Below, piece after piece: positions 49,978 to 58,982 of a stretch of 64,000 nt of DNA. This stretch comes from a virus. Each line of letters starts with the position of its first letter. Position 1 is the stretch's first letter. The translations under genes and the position numbers were made by a program. The notes under the pieces are model-generated. The model worked only from the letters and a program-made list of their open reading frames with translations. It had not been told where the DNA came from and searched no databases. The stretch is taken from the IMG/VR virus record IMGVR_UViG_3300044568_005111, positions 1 through 64,000 of that record. One strand, written 5' to 3'.

Positions 49978-50286
49978 ATGGCTGAGAAAAAACAAACAAA
50001 GGGAAACTTATTTTTCGGATGGGAAAATATTAAGTGGTTTATTAAAGAAATTAGAGAAATGTATTCATCAAGTAATTCATATTTTTCTAAAAAGAGAATT
50101 GAATCAGGCGTAGCATTTGCAGTAGCTCAATGGGGAATGATTTTCTTCCTACTTGAGAAGCACACTGAAATGACATCTTCTGATCTTGCAATTTGGGCAG
50201 GTATTGAGTTTGCTGTATCTGGATATATCGTTAATCAGATCCAAAAGGAGAAGAAAGGGTCTTCAGATGAGTCTGAGAACTCATAA
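49978..50286 (+). CDS. Holin-like small membrane protein
   Basis: A 102-residue protein with two membrane segments (SGVAFAVAQWGMIFFLLEKH and DLAIWAGIEFAVSGYIVNQI), a basic first part and a charged tail. Size, two-segment topology and position just before an endolysin fit a holin. No holin family was recognised by sequence alone. Confidence 0.6.
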   Translation: MAEKKQTKGNLFFGWENIKWFIKEIREMYSSSNSYFSKKRIESGVAFAVAQWGMIFFLLEKHTEMTSSDLAIWAGIEFAVSGYIVNQIQKEKKGSSDESENS

Positions 50287-50306
50287 TAAAAATAATACAA
50301 TAACTT

Positions 50307-51134
50307 ATGTTACTAAAGAAAGGATCCTCTGGAGAGGACGTAAAAAGACTTCAGATAAAATTAGGCCTTACTCCAGATGCGGGTGTTGCACAGTTTGGTC
50401 CAAAGACGGAATCCGCTGTTAAATCATGGCAAAAAGCAAATGGTTTAGAAGATGATGGTATAGTAGGTGATACTACTTGGGGAAAACTATTTGGTGTAAC
50501 TGATCAGATCACAGATGCAGTTACTCAAGTTCAAGGTCTTGCTCTAGATAAACTAAAGGGGCATATTGCAGAGGTAGTATTTCAACAAATCGCAGGAGTA
50601 TGTAAGGCATTTAATATTACAAATAATTTAAGACTAGCTCATTTTCTTGCACAGTGTTCACATGAATCAGGTGGATTTAAAGCAGTGAGTGAAAACTTAA
50701 ATTACTCAGCAGATGGACTAAAGAAAATATTTCCAAAATATTTTCCAGGAAACCTAAATGAGTCATATGCAAGACAACCTGAAAAGATTGCAAGCAGAGT
50801 CTATGGCGGTCGTATGGGAAATGGTGATGAGTCAACTAAGGAAGGTTACAAGTTTAGAGGTCGCGGATATATCCAATTAACTGGTAAAAGCAATTATGAA
50901 ACATTTACTAAATTTATTGGCGAAGACTGTATTGCTAATCCTGACCTAGTTGCAACAAAATATCCATTAGCATCAGCTGCATTCTTCTTTAATAAAAATG
51001 GACTATGGTCAATTTGTGATAAAGGAGCAGATGACACGACTGTTACTGCTGTGACTAAAAGAGTAAACGGTGGAACGATTGGATTAGCGGATCGTATTAA
51101 ACACTTTAAGGAATATTATAATCTACTTAAGTAA
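50307..51134 (+). CDS. Endolysin: peptidoglycan-binding + GH19 domain
   Basis: A 275-residue enzyme. Residues 1 to about 65 form a PG_binding_1 domain (LKKGSSGEDVKRLQIKLGLT, FGPKTESAVKSWQKANGL). Residues about 90-275 form a GH19 lysozyme (LRLAHFLAQCSHESGGFKAV with the catalytic Glu, KFRGRGYIQLTGKSNYE, ASAAFFFNKNGLW). It cleaves the glycan backbone of peptidoglycan. There is no signal peptide, so release would depend on a holin, consistent with the gene before it. Confidence 0.92.
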   Translation: MLLKKGSSGEDVKRLQIKLGLTPDAGVAQFGPKTESAVKSWQKANGLEDDGIVGDTTWGKLFGVTDQITDAVTQVQGLALDKLKGHIAEVVFQQIAGVCKAFNITNNLRLAHFLAQCSHESGGFKAVSENLNYSADGLKKIFPKYFPGNLNESYARQPEKIASRVYGGRMGNGDESTKEGYKFRGRGYIQLTGKSNYETFTKFIGEDCIANPDLVATKYPLASAAFFFNKNGLWSICDKGADDTTVTAVTKRVNGGTIGLADRIKHFKEYYNLLK

Positions 51135-51149
51135 AGAGGTATAAATAAC

Positions 51150-51172
51150 AAAGGGAGAACTGGTCTCCCTTT
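51150..51172 (+). ncRNA. Hairpin after the endolysin gene
   Basis: AAAGGGAG/CTCCCTTT without a following T-run. Probably an RNA processing or stabilising hairpin rather than a strong terminator. Confidence 0.4.
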
Positions 51173-51188
51173 AAAATAATTCACACCT

Positions 51189-51419
51189 ATGAATAAAGGA
51201 GAGCGCTTCATATTCTATGGCAAATCAGGTGTGGTTAAAGGTATTGTTGCTAACTCTTTTGAAAAAGTGACATATGATCTTAAACACGGAGTAAAAGTCA
51301 TAACACCCTATATTGTTTCGACTGACGATGAAACATATAATGAAAAATTGTGTTTAAAAATTGATTCAGAGATAGGACCAACTTTTTTAAAGAAGTTATT
51401 AAACTTCTTTAGTCGGTAA
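51189..51419 (+). CDS. Small protein, unknown
   Basis: A 76-residue basic protein (MNKGERFIFYGKSGVVKGIV) with a short SH3-like start. It ends overlapping the convergent minus-strand gene by 11 bases. No family recognised. Confidence 0.6.
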   Translation: MNKGERFIFYGKSGVVKGIVANSFEKVTYDLKHGVKVITPYIVSTDDETYNEKLCLKIDSEIGPTFLKKLLNFFSR

Positions 51420-52305
51420 TTTGATCGAGCGCCTTTTTTATCTCCTTAACTCCACCTACCTCCTTAAGTAGGATTCTAAAATTATCAATTAGAGAATCTG
51501 CAGTCAAGTTAGATTCAATATCTTGAGTAGAGGATTTAGAAAGAAGATCCTTTTGAAAAGCTAATACTTCTCTTAACTTCTCAGATTTTTCAGTATCTTG
51601 TAGAGAACTGAATCCGATTGATTTTACACGTTCACGTTTTCCTTTTATATCAGCAGATATCTCTTCAATATTTGGAGTAACTTCAGATACCATAAATCTC
51701 TTTAGACTTTCTTTAACTGCAGAATATCGTAAGTATTGATTTAAGTTATTTGTAAATTCTTGTTGCTTTTTCTCAATATTTGTAGATTCATCATAGAGAA
51801 GATCTAAAAAATCAGATGCATCAATTGTTGGAGCATCATCTCCATTTGGTGTAATTCTATTTGTTGCAGCAGTAAGTAGTCCAGTAAGTTCATTTGGTAA
51901 AATTGTAAATCGAATAATTTTTGATTCGTTTCGATCAATGATCTTCTTAGAATGATGCACGATAGATAGTCGGTCAGCTACTATTTTATTAGAAATGTTT
52001 GCGTATCGTCCATAAGAGTAATTAGATGATCCTGGGGAAGTAAGATATATTTTTAAGTCCTTTGAATCTCCGTATATTGATGATAATAATTCATTTTGAA
52101 CTGGGCGTAGTGTTAACTCGATTGAGCCTTGTGAAGAAGTGGATATGATATACATTGACTCTGGAAAAGATGACATAAGAGTAGTCAGAGCATTCATATA
52201 TTCTTCATCAAGTTCAGTAAGCTGACGTTCTGGAATCTCAAAAGAATAATAAGTCTTTTGAGATTCATTTAAAGAGATCCAATATTTAAAGTCAAGTAAA
52301 TTCAT
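51409..52305 (-). CDS. Putative packaged protein, unknown
   Basis: A 298-residue protein starting MNLLDFKYWISLNESQKTYY, with the packaging-type signature and LNE followed by S as the putative cleavage point. The remainder is mixed, with a helical C-terminal half. Its start overlaps the stop of the gene at 52305-52664. No family recognised. Confidence 0.7.
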   Translation of the reverse strand: MNLLDFKYWISLNESQKTYYSFEIPERQLTELDEEYMNALTTLMSSFPESMYIISTSSQGSIELTLRPVQNELLSSIYGDSKDLKIYLTSPGSSNYSYGRYANISNKIVADRLSIVHHSKKIIDRNESKIIRFTILPNELTGLLTAATNRITPNGDDAPTIDASDFLDLLYDESTNIEKKQQEFTNNLNQYLRYSAVKESLKRFMVSEVTPNIEEISADIKGKRERVKSIGFSSLQDTEKSEKLREVLAFQKDLLSKSSTQDIESNLTADSLIDNFRILLKEVGGVKEIKKALDQITD

Positions 52306-52664
52306 TAGTAGTTTAAAAAGTCTAATCCGTTTGCCGCAATGAGATCAAAGAAGGAATCTGCTGAGTCCTCATATACAAGTATTTCACCTAAGCTAAGGAG
52401 TGCACGATTTTCATCTATATTAAGTTCAAGTAGATATTTGGAACCACTATAGTTAAACTTGATCTCAATAATTCCATCGCCTACCATTCCTCTCACATTT
52501 GATGCACCCGACTCTTCTAAGTATTCTTGAATTCGATGAGAGTGATCTAATAATTGGAACTCAGATCCATCTTCATTAGGAGCTTCAAAATCACGAAGCT
52601 CACCCGAATCATCGATGTAAGCTTCGTTAATAAATTGTTGATATGTCTTTGCTCTTCCTATCAT
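52305..52664 (-). CDS. Putative packaged protein, unknown
   Basis: A 119-residue acidic protein. MIGRAKTYQQFINEAYIDDS is the clearest packaging-type signature in the window, with INE followed by A. It is close to the T4 internal-protein leader pattern (KTYQ-F-I-x-E-A) as I remember it. No enzymatic domain. Confidence 0.75.
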   Translation of the reverse strand: MIGRAKTYQQFINEAYIDDSGELRDFEAPNEDGSEFQLLDHSHRIQEYLEESGASNVRGMVGDGIIEIKFNYSGSKYLLELNIDENRALLSLGEILVYEDSADSFFDLIAANGLDFLNY

Positions 52665-52677
52665 TGTACCAAGAGAC

Positions 52678-54756
52678 TTATTTTTTTACACTCTTTATTG
52701 CTCGTTTGTATATTGCAAGGTATGTATTAAAATATACTGTTGCTGGGTTGTCGCTACCTATTACATATTTTAGTTCAACTGCAGCTAATGAATCAATTAA
52801 CCCATTAGCCTTAATGACTGCAAATACTTTACTCCATTCTTCTGAATCAAGATCGTCTCTAAGCCAATAACTTAAAGCTATGTCCTGATTTGCAGAGTCT
52901 TTCTTAAATGCTGTATGCAAGGCAACAAGATCGGCTTTTGTCTTTATTTTCTTGTATACACGAACGATTTCAGTAATAACTGTACCTGCGTCATCCATTG
53001 CAAGAATTAAATTATGTGCTAGACCAGCCATTGCGTCCTTACTGATAGTTCCGCCAGCTGAACTAGAAGAAGTTACTCCGCCAATACCATATGTATCAAT
53101 TAATGGTTTCGGATCATTTACTTTTTCCCAAGCTCCAACTCCATTTAAACTGACGTTCCATACTTTATTGACTACTTTATATAGGTGCTTGTCTGCTCTA
53201 GATGGAACACCACCAGTATTTACGATTTTAATAAAATGACCATCAGCAGATGGTGCTTTTTCAATTAATGTTTTTATTGAAGACGGATTAAGAAGTATCG
53301 TTAGAGGTCCTTTATCTTTTTTAGAATACCATACTTTATCTTTTACGAAATAACTATAATCGTTCTTTCCTTGTAAAAAGTAAGCGTTTGAATCTACTTT
53401 ATTACTATTATTATTTTGAGTATTTAGGTTACGTGTTGAAGTAGTAGTCGATTTGCTCGGAGCAACTGTCTCTGCGTTTGCAAAATTAAATTCAGATTCA
53501 ATGATTAGACTCATTCCATCTAATCCAATATAGTTAGAAACTGACTCATTAACTTTTTGAACCATGTTAACAAATTCAGGTTCAATAACTGAACCATTAT
53601 TATTAGGATATTTTGGATTCTCTGCAATAATTTTTAAAAGTTTAACCAGTGCACTAGTTAATGAGCCATAATTTCCAAGGTAACCCTTTGCCCCAGCTTT
53701 CTTAAACGCTTGATACGTTGAATGGTTTGCAAGGTGTCTTGCAAATTTCTTAGCTAATAAATCTTGGAATTTCTTTAATTCTGGATTATTTTGCATACCT
53801 TCAATAAATCCAGTAGCCGGAACTTTAATATCTCCGGTATTTGCTTGTGAACTATTTGCAATACCTAAGAATTCGCCTACATCAAATCCTCTAATTACAT
53901 CTGACTCTGACTCTACAATTCGAGTAGCAGAAAGATCTAAATAAAATTCTTTAGATTCTGCAGTATACGAGATCATATCAACTAGTTTTTGAGTAATCTC
54001 GTCGGCTTCAATTTCTCCAGCAAATTCACTATCTGGAATAGCGAATCCTGCATTTATAGCTTTAATAAATAGCTGTGATGATTGTCCTAATTTCTTAGCA
54101 CCAGCTTCTGCTCTTACGTTAGCCATAATAGGGGCAGCCTTTGCTCTAGGCTCAGTTAATATTTTATTGTATGCAAGAATAACAAAACTAATTAATTTAG
54201 GATCAGTTGAGTCCATCATTGCAGCAATAGGATAAGGTAATTTAAAACCAGTAGTACTAGTATTAGATCCTTTTGTTTGACCAGATACAATATTTGAAAT
54301 TGCTTTAGTATTTAATATTGCTCCGCCTAGTGCTTGAGCTAATTCGGTTGAGCTAACAAATCTAACTTGTGAATTAATTCCAGGCTGCGTTGGGTCCTGC
54401 ATCTTAAGAGCATTCTTATTATAGATCTTAAAGATAACTACCTGTTTTCTATCATTGTCTTTACCTACTTCGTATACAACAACATTATTTGTGAGATCTT
54501 TTAATGCAGAATAGTAACTAATTATTTCACCTTGACTTTGTATCCAAGCTAGGAGAGCATCGAAGCCATCGATTGTCATTCTACCGTTACCGTCAATAAT
54601 ATCTGCATCATTAACAATCTTTAGCTTTAACGTGCTTTTATCAATAGGTATCGCAACGATCTTATTATTTTTATCTCCACTTTCTCTTTCTCTTCCTGGA
54701 AGGTCAGCTTCATTTATTTTCTTCCAGTCTCCGAATTTTTGAATGATATGGCTCAT
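52678..54756 (-). CDS. Large putative packaged virion protein
   Basis: A 692-residue protein with N-terminal MSHIIQKFGDWKKINEADLP (packaging-type, INE followed by A). A low-complexity Ser/Thr/Asn patch around residues 425-455 separates two domains, and the second has beta-rich repeats. It is preceded by a consensus late-type motif. No catalytic motif recognised. Probably an internal head or ejected protein. Confidence 0.7.
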   Translation of the reverse strand: MSHIIQKFGDWKKINEADLPGRERESGDKNNKIVAIPIDKSTLKLKIVNDADIIDGNGRMTIDGFDALLAWIQSQGEIISYYSALKDLTNNVVVYEVGKDNDRKQVVIFKIYNKNALKMQDPTQPGINSQVRFVSSTELAQALGGAILNTKAISNIVSGQTKGSNTSTTGFKLPYPIAAMMDSTDPKLISFVILAYNKILTEPRAKAAPIMANVRAEAGAKKLGQSSQLFIKAINAGFAIPDSEFAGEIEADEITQKLVDMISYTAESKEFYLDLSATRIVESESDVIRGFDVGEFLGIANSSQANTGDIKVPATGFIEGMQNNPELKKFQDLLAKKFARHLANHSTYQAFKKAGAKGYLGNYGSLTSALVKLLKIIAENPKYPNNNGSVIEPEFVNMVQKVNESVSNYIGLDGMSLIIESEFNFANAETVAPSKSTTTSTRNLNTQNNNSNKVDSNAYFLQGKNDYSYFVKDKVWYSKKDKGPLTILLNPSSIKTLIEKAPSADGHFIKIVNTGGVPSRADKHLYKVVNKVWNVSLNGVGAWEKVNDPKPLIDTYGIGGVTSSSSAGGTISKDAMAGLAHNLILAMDDAGTVITEIVRVYKKIKTKADLVALHTAFKKDSANQDIALSYWLRDDLDSEEWSKVFAVIKANGLIDSLAAVELKYVIGSDNPATVYFNTYLAIYKRAIKSVKK

Positions 54757-54770
54757 AGTTATGGGCTTAT

Positions 54771-54787
54771 TATTTTTATTATTTATC
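54771..54787 (-). promoter_or_regulatory. Late-promoter-like motif
   Basis: On the minus strand GATAAATAATAAAAATA, fifteen bases before the ATG at 54756. Confidence 0.55.
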
Positions 54788-55126
54788 TGAGTTACCCTCT
54801 TCAGTTTGATGTAATTCTTCCCAATATTTATCGGATTCTTCCTGTAGAGTTAGCTTTTCCTCATCTGTCAATGGACGTGATTCTTTTTCCCAAATCGATG
54901 CTACCATTTCTTGTAGATGATGTGGTAAAAAGTGCCATGCCATGACGTCTAGTCCATTCTGGTCTAACATGGATTCTAAATATATTCCGGTGTCACAAAA
55001 CTCCCTTAGTGTCTTGCAAGTATCTCTTCTTACATGCTGAGTAAGAATAGTAAATCGTGAATTGTCGTGAATCGAGACTTCCCATTTTTCAAGAAAATCT
55101 AGTCTTTTTGAGTCTGTAATTTGCAT
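54779..55126 (-). CDS. Small protein, unknown
   Basis: A 115-residue acidic protein (MQITDSKRLDFLEKWEVSIH) with Cys and His residues scattered in the middle. No family recognised. It lacks the packaging signature. Its 3' end carries the late-type motif of the next gene. Confidence 0.65.
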   Translation of the reverse strand: MQITDSKRLDFLEKWEVSIHDNSRFTILTQHVRRDTCKTLREFCDTGIYLESMLDQNGLDVMAWHFLPHHLQEMVASIWEKESRPLTDEEKLTLQEESDKYWEELHQTEEGNSDK

Positions 55127-55227
55127 ATTTTTCTTTAATTTATTTAAACTCTTAATTTTTTTTTAGTTCTTTAATCAAACTAACAACGTTTAATTATTTA
55201 AAAAAGTAAACATTAATTTAAGAAATT

Positions 55228-56112
55228 GTGAGACAATTAAAAATTACACCAAACAACTTGACCGGCCGAACTGATAATATCTCAAGATATTTCACAGACG
55301 TTTCAAGCTGCACAATGCTTGGTCCAGAAGAAGAATTTAGTATTGGACTACGAGCTCAACAGGGTGATGAAGAAGCCATTGAAAAATTAATTTCATCAAA
55401 CTTAAGATTTGTAGTTTCTGTGGCAAAGCAGTATGCATCATCTGGTGTCCTATTAGAAGACCTAATCTGTCAGGGAAATATTGGTTTGTGTGACGCAGCT
55501 AGAATGTTTGACCCGACTCGAGGATTCAAGTTTATTTCATTTGCCGTATGGCATATCAGAAAAGAGATCTTGTCCTACCTAAATTCAGATCACCGAACGG
55601 TTAGGATTCCTCAAAATGTACTAAATGATTTAACTAAGGTTAGACGAGCGGATGAGGTTATTCTTCAGGAAGAGGGCCGATATGGCACAGCTGATGAATT
55701 GCAAGAAACTATTTCTAAGACGGGAAAAGATTTTACAGTCGATCATATTAAAAGGATTACTAATGCAGACACTCGATCAGTTCCACTAGAATCTGATAAA
55801 CCGGATGAATATAGCGGACCGCTAGATTGGTTAAGTAGTGGAAGCACCGCTACTCAATTTACGGATGAATCTGACATGAGTGAGATGGCAAAAATTGTCC
55901 TTGCTAAATTAACAAATATTCAAAAGGATATTGTTACTCGAAGACTTGGAATAGATGGCTGTGAACCTGAAACCTTTTCAACGATTGCAGGTAGATATGA
56001 AAGAACTCCTGAATGGGCACGAGCAATCTATGTTAAATCAATTAGAGGTATGCGAAGTAGACTAAACAGATCTCACATCACTCGAGATAGAGTAATAAAT
56101 TGCGAGATTTAA
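55228..56112 (+). CDS. RpoD-like sigma-70 factor of Bacteroidetes type
   Basis: A 294-residue protein from a GTG start. It begins MRQLKIT, identical to the start of Bacteroidetes housekeeping sigma factors as I remember them, and keeps LRFVVSVAKQYASSGVLLED and the region 2 block RGFKFISFAVWHIRKEIL. Region 3 and a degenerate region 4 (FSTIAGRYERTPEWARAIYV) follow. Changes in the -10 recognition helix (HIRKEILSYLN for the host WIRQSILQALA) suggest altered promoter choice. It is a plus-strand gene alone among minus-strand genes. Very likely captured from a host. Confidence 0.92.
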   Translation: MRQLKITPNNLTGRTDNISRYFTDVSSCTMLGPEEEFSIGLRAQQGDEEAIEKLISSNLRFVVSVAKQYASSGVLLEDLICQGNIGLCDAARMFDPTRGFKFISFAVWHIRKEILSYLNSDHRTVRIPQNVLNDLTKVRRADEVILQEEGRYGTADELQETISKTGKDFTVDHIKRITNADTRSVPLESDKPDEYSGPLDWLSSGSTATQFTDESDMSEMAKIVLAKLTNIQKDIVTRRLGIDGCEPETFSTIAGRYERTPEWARAIYVKSIRGMRSRLNRSHITRDRVINCEI

Positions 56113-56678
56113 TCCTGATCAAAGTATCCCTTACGAGTCTTATGTTTAACTGAGAATTCTGGATCTTCTAAATCGACATGATCAAGTATCCATCGCATAG
56201 CAACTCGATAAAATTGATCTTCTGGTGTAGAACGAAGGTCTATAATTCTAATATCCATTGATCCATATCCATATGGCCTTCTACCTCGTACTCCAGTCCA
56301 TATTCCTTTTGGAGTCATTCGACGAATCACCTTTGGTCCAGGAAAAAGACCAATTGCATATTTATCATGTGGACGATATCCAGGAAAACCGAAAAGTATT
56401 GATCCATTTAATAATTGAGTCTTAGAAGAGACTAATTCAAGTCCATGGGATTGAAGTTCAGCATATTCTGGACTGCTTACGATAGCTTGAATCTCCGGAA
56501 CGTTGTCTATAATTGAAGGGACTCCTCTCTTTCTTAGAAAAGCCGTGATTTCACGGTCATCGATCATTCCAAGATAAACAAGTTGGCGCAAATCTTCTAT
56601 TTTTTGGTTTATGTCCTCTTCTGACTCGTTTTCAAATACTCTTGACCACTTTCCAAAACCTGTTACAAAATTCTCCAT
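56109..56678 (-). CDS. Putative packaged protein, unknown
   Basis: A 189-residue protein. MENFVTGFGKWSRVFENESE resembles the packaging signature but ends VFE. A later Gly/Arg/Pro-rich stretch (GIWTGVRGRRPYGYGSMDIR) could bind nucleic acid. It converges with the sigma gene with a 4-base overlap. No family recognised. Confidence 0.65.
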   Translation of the reverse strand: MENFVTGFGKWSRVFENESEEDINQKIEDLRQLVYLGMIDDREITAFLRKRGVPSIIDNVPEIQAIVSSPEYAELQSHGLELVSSKTQLLNGSILFGFPGYRPHDKYAIGLFPGPKVIRRMTPKGIWTGVRGRRPYGYGSMDIRIIDLRSTPEDQFYRVAMRWILDHVDLEDPEFSVKHKTRKGYFDQD

Positions 56679-56686
56679 CGCGGTAG

Positions 56687-56702
56687 TTTTTATTATTTAT
56701 TC
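56687..56702 (-). promoter_or_regulatory. Late-promoter-like motif
   Basis: On the minus strand GAATAAATAATAAAAA, nine bases before the ATG at 56678. Confidence 0.5.
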
Positions 56703-56704
56703 AA

Positions 56705-56735
56705 AAAGAAAGCCCGAACTCTCGCTCGGGCCAAC
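56705..56735 (-). terminator. Intrinsic terminator (minus strand)
   Basis: On the minus strand GCCCGA ... TTCGGGC followed by TTTCTTTTT. It ends the operon containing 56763-57161. Confidence 0.75.
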
Positions 56736-56762
56736 CGTAAATCGCCTAGGGTAGCAGACGAT

Positions 56763-57161
56763 TTATAATAATCCTAATTCTTTAAGTAGATCATCAGCAC
56801 TTCTTTCTTGACGAGTTTCATCATTTGAAAGTTGCTTATACCTCTTAATTTGCATAATATCATTTTTAGTAAGCTCCCTATTATCCATATTAAGTATAGG
56901 ATAAATTGATCTAAAATATTTAGCCCATATCATTTTCATCTTTTTAAAGATTAAACCCTTTAGTGTAGAGTTATCATAAAGATCCATCATGCCATGAAAC
57001 CAAATCATTAGGTCAGCAGTCTTAAGTTGACCTTGGGAAGCAGCCTCCTCAAATTCTCTATTTAGGGTGTCAGCGCGATCAGTGATTTGCTGTTCATCCT
57101 CATTATTCTCATTTAGTCTAACCCAGTTTCTAAATGTTGTTACATACATATGTTGAGCCAT
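56763..57161 (-). CDS. Putative packaged protein, unknown
   Basis: A 132-residue helical protein. MAQHMYVTTFRNWVRLNENN carries the signature with LNE. The rest is charged and helical (IMQIKRYKQLSNDETRQERS). No family recognised. Confidence 0.7.
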   Translation of the reverse strand: MAQHMYVTTFRNWVRLNENNEDEQQITDRADTLNREFEEAASQGQLKTADLMIWFHGMMDLYDNSTLKGLIFKKMKMIWAKYFRSIYPILNMDNRELTKNDIMQIKRYKQLSNDETRQERSADDLLKELGLL

Positions 57162-57170
57162 CAGTATCCT

Positions 57171-57190
57171 AATTTTATTTTTATTTATTT
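57171..57190 (-). promoter_or_regulatory. Late-promoter-like motif
   Basis: On the minus strand AAATAAATAAAAATAAAATT, before the ATG at 57161. Confidence 0.4.
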
Positions 57191-57543
57191 GCGTAACGTA
57201 TTAGTAATTCGCCAATCACCTCAATCTTGCCAACAAGCCTTTGAAACTCGACCTGTTCCAACTTAATCTTACTAGAAGTTCCGCGAGCAAGTTCTTTTAC
57301 GAGTGAACTTAATTCAGATTGTAGAGATTTAGTATCTATCTTGCCAGAGGCTGCCCTCTTGTAATACGGAAGTTTTACAACAAAGTGTTGATACGTAAGT
57401 AGAGCAGATCCGCCTTTCTCCTTAGCTGCATTTGAAATTTTAGTTGCTCCTTCTAGACGAGCTTTTGAAAACTCCTCAAAGGTTAGGTCTTGTGTTTTAG
57501 CTTCATTAATGAATAGTGAATACGCTTTAATTAGGTCTTCCAT
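57181..57543 (-). CDS. Putative packaged protein, unknown
   Basis: A 120-residue basic helical protein. MEDLIKAYSLFINEAKTQDL has a clear signature, INE followed by A. The rest is Lys-rich (SSKIKLEQVEFQRLVGKIEV), which would suit DNA contact in the head. No family recognised. Confidence 0.75.
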   Translation of the reverse strand: MEDLIKAYSLFINEAKTQDLTFEEFSKARLEGATKISNAAKEKGGSALLTYQHFVVKLPYYKRAASGKIDTKSLQSELSSLVKELARGTSSKIKLEQVEFQRLVGKIEVIGELLIRYANK

Positions 57544-57557
57544 TGATACAAATTATT

Positions 57558-57755
57558 TTAACTTCCTAGGAATTGGATATTTTCAGGTCGCCATTCAACT
57601 ACTCCATTTGCCTCGTAAGGGAATGAACCCATGGTTGCTTTAGCTAACTTATCTAGAGGATCCTCGATCTTAGGAGTAGGCAGGGGCCCATATTGAACTT
57701 CACTTTTAGGTGAATCAATATTCTTAATTATCTTACCGTTGAATAGTCCGTCCAT
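57558..57755 (-). CDS. Small protein, unknown
   Basis: A 65-residue protein (MDGLFNGKIIKNIDSPKSEV) rich in Pro and without the packaging signature. No family recognised. It starts three bases after the stop of the gene at 57759-58331. Confidence 0.6.
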   Translation of the reverse strand: MDGLFNGKIIKNIDSPKSEVQYGPLPTPKIEDPLDKLAKATMGSFPYEANGVVEWRPENIQFLGS

Positions 57756-57758
57756 TTT

Positions 57759-58331
57759 CTAATTGTCATTATTTGTCAAGTCACTAACTAGCTCTTGGAT
57801 AGATTCAGTAATATACCCATTGGATATTTCTATGTGGCCTAGTACTTCATTTGGGTTAAGTTGCCTCATAATAGGTTCTTTATAATAGTCAAGAATATCT
57901 CTATTTCTCGTGGTACCGTCTGACTCTTCCCAAGTGAGTCTCTGTTCAGGGCCTAGGTCTGGATAGAACATACTCACATCAATCGTGCCATTTAGATATA
58001 CTTGCCACATAAGTTCAACATTAAATGATTGTGTTATATAATCATCAAACGCTTCCTCCTCATTGGGTGAGTCAAATACATATTGAAAGTCTAGTGCTTC
58101 ATCCTTGACCCATTCTTCAATCTCCTCTTCCAGCTCTAAATCAAGTAGTGAGATTTCTGACTTACTTAATTTTGTGAGTTTTCCGAGAGATGCCTGAATC
58201 TTAATACGATCACGTATCAAATCCTCTGCACTAATCATACCAATATCATATAAGTGTTCAATATCTGCAAGTTGACTCTCCCCAGAATATTCAGAGTTTT
58301 CATTAATCCATTGAGTAAAGTTTAGTATCAC
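57759..58331 (-). CDS. Putative packaged protein, unknown
   Basis: A 190-residue acidic protein. MILNFTQWINENSEYSGESQ has the signature with INE. The segment LADIEHLYDIGMISAEDLIR resembles LRQLVYLGMIDDREI and VRYLFDLSIIDKKELI in the genes at 56109 and 60884, so these three share a small helical motif. No enzymatic domain. Confidence 0.7.
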   Translation of the reverse strand: MILNFTQWINENSEYSGESQLADIEHLYDIGMISAEDLIRDRIKIQASLGKLTKLSKSEISLLDLELEEEIEEWVKDEALDFQYVFDSPNEEEAFDDYITQSFNVELMWQVYLNGTIDVSMFYPDLGPEQRLTWEESDGTTRNRDILDYYKEPIMRQLNPNEVLGHIEISNGYITESIQELVSDLTNNDN

Positions 58332-58347
58332 TAGATAAATCGTCTTT

Positions 58348-58953
58348 TTATACTTCTTTTCCTCCTCCTAGAGTGGGAGCACTAGTTGATGTCATACTGC
58401 TTGCGAGTGAAGCAATACCATTTGAGAGTTCAGGATTTTTAAAGTGATCTACGAAACCTAACATATTGGCAATCTTGTAACGATTTAGTTTTACCTGATC
58501 TGATGAGTTACCGTCGACCGAGACAAAGGAGTCTCCCTCAACCTTAACTACAATACCGGTGTGTCCACCGCCAATACGCGACTTGATAAAGATTTGTCCA
58601 GGTTTTACTAGTGAAGGGTCAGCCATTGCTGCTTTAGCATCGATACAACTATCTGGACTCTTCTTTTTGGATTCATTCCAAAAGTTAAGTACTGCTCCTG
58701 TCTTATATAGTGGAGTTGCAAGCCCCTTACCTTTACAAAATTCTTCAAATATCGCATAGACAAATGCCATACACCAAGGATTACCAGTTCCGAGTCCAAT
58801 TGACTTAAGAAAACCTTTGACCATCTCACCAGCGTTATTACCCTCTTCCCGCTTACCAACATACTTTTTAAGTATGCCGACTAGATTACCAGCATCTGCT
58901 GGACCGACTGCAATCGTGTCTTCATTGATAAATTCGCGAAATGATTTTAGCAT
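58348..58953 (-). CDS. CHAP-domain amidase/peptidase with packaging-type N-terminus
   Basis: A 201-residue protein. MLKSFREFINEDTIAVGPAD carries the signature. The CHAP domain shows the catalytic Cys in GNPWCMAFVYAIFEEF, the His in GGGHTGIVVKVEG and a following acidic/Asn turn (VDGNSSDQV). Such enzymes cut peptidoglycan stem peptides or cross-links. Packaging in the virion would suit a role in DNA entry. The last 25 residues are Ser/Thr-rich. Confidence 0.8.
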   Translation of the reverse strand: MLKSFREFINEDTIAVGPADAGNLVGILKKYVGKREEGNNAGEMVKGFLKSIGLGTGNPWCMAFVYAIFEEFCKGKGLATPLYKTGAVLNFWNESKKKSPDSCIDAKAAMADPSLVKPGQIFIKSRIGGGHTGIVVKVEGDSFVSVDGNSSDQVKLNRYKIANMLGFVDHFKNPELSNGIASLASSMTSTSAPTLGGGKEV

Positions 58954-58964
58954 CAGGGTTGGGT

Positions 58965-58982
58965 AATTTTTATTATTTATTT
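58965..58982 (-). promoter_or_regulatory. Late-promoter-like motif
   Basis: On the minus strand AAATAAATAATAAAAATT, before the ATG at 58953. Confidence 0.5.

Noticed and set aside
51150-51172. Terminator after the endolysin gene
   Set aside because: The hairpin is followed by AAAATAA, not a T-run, so I list it only as a hairpin.
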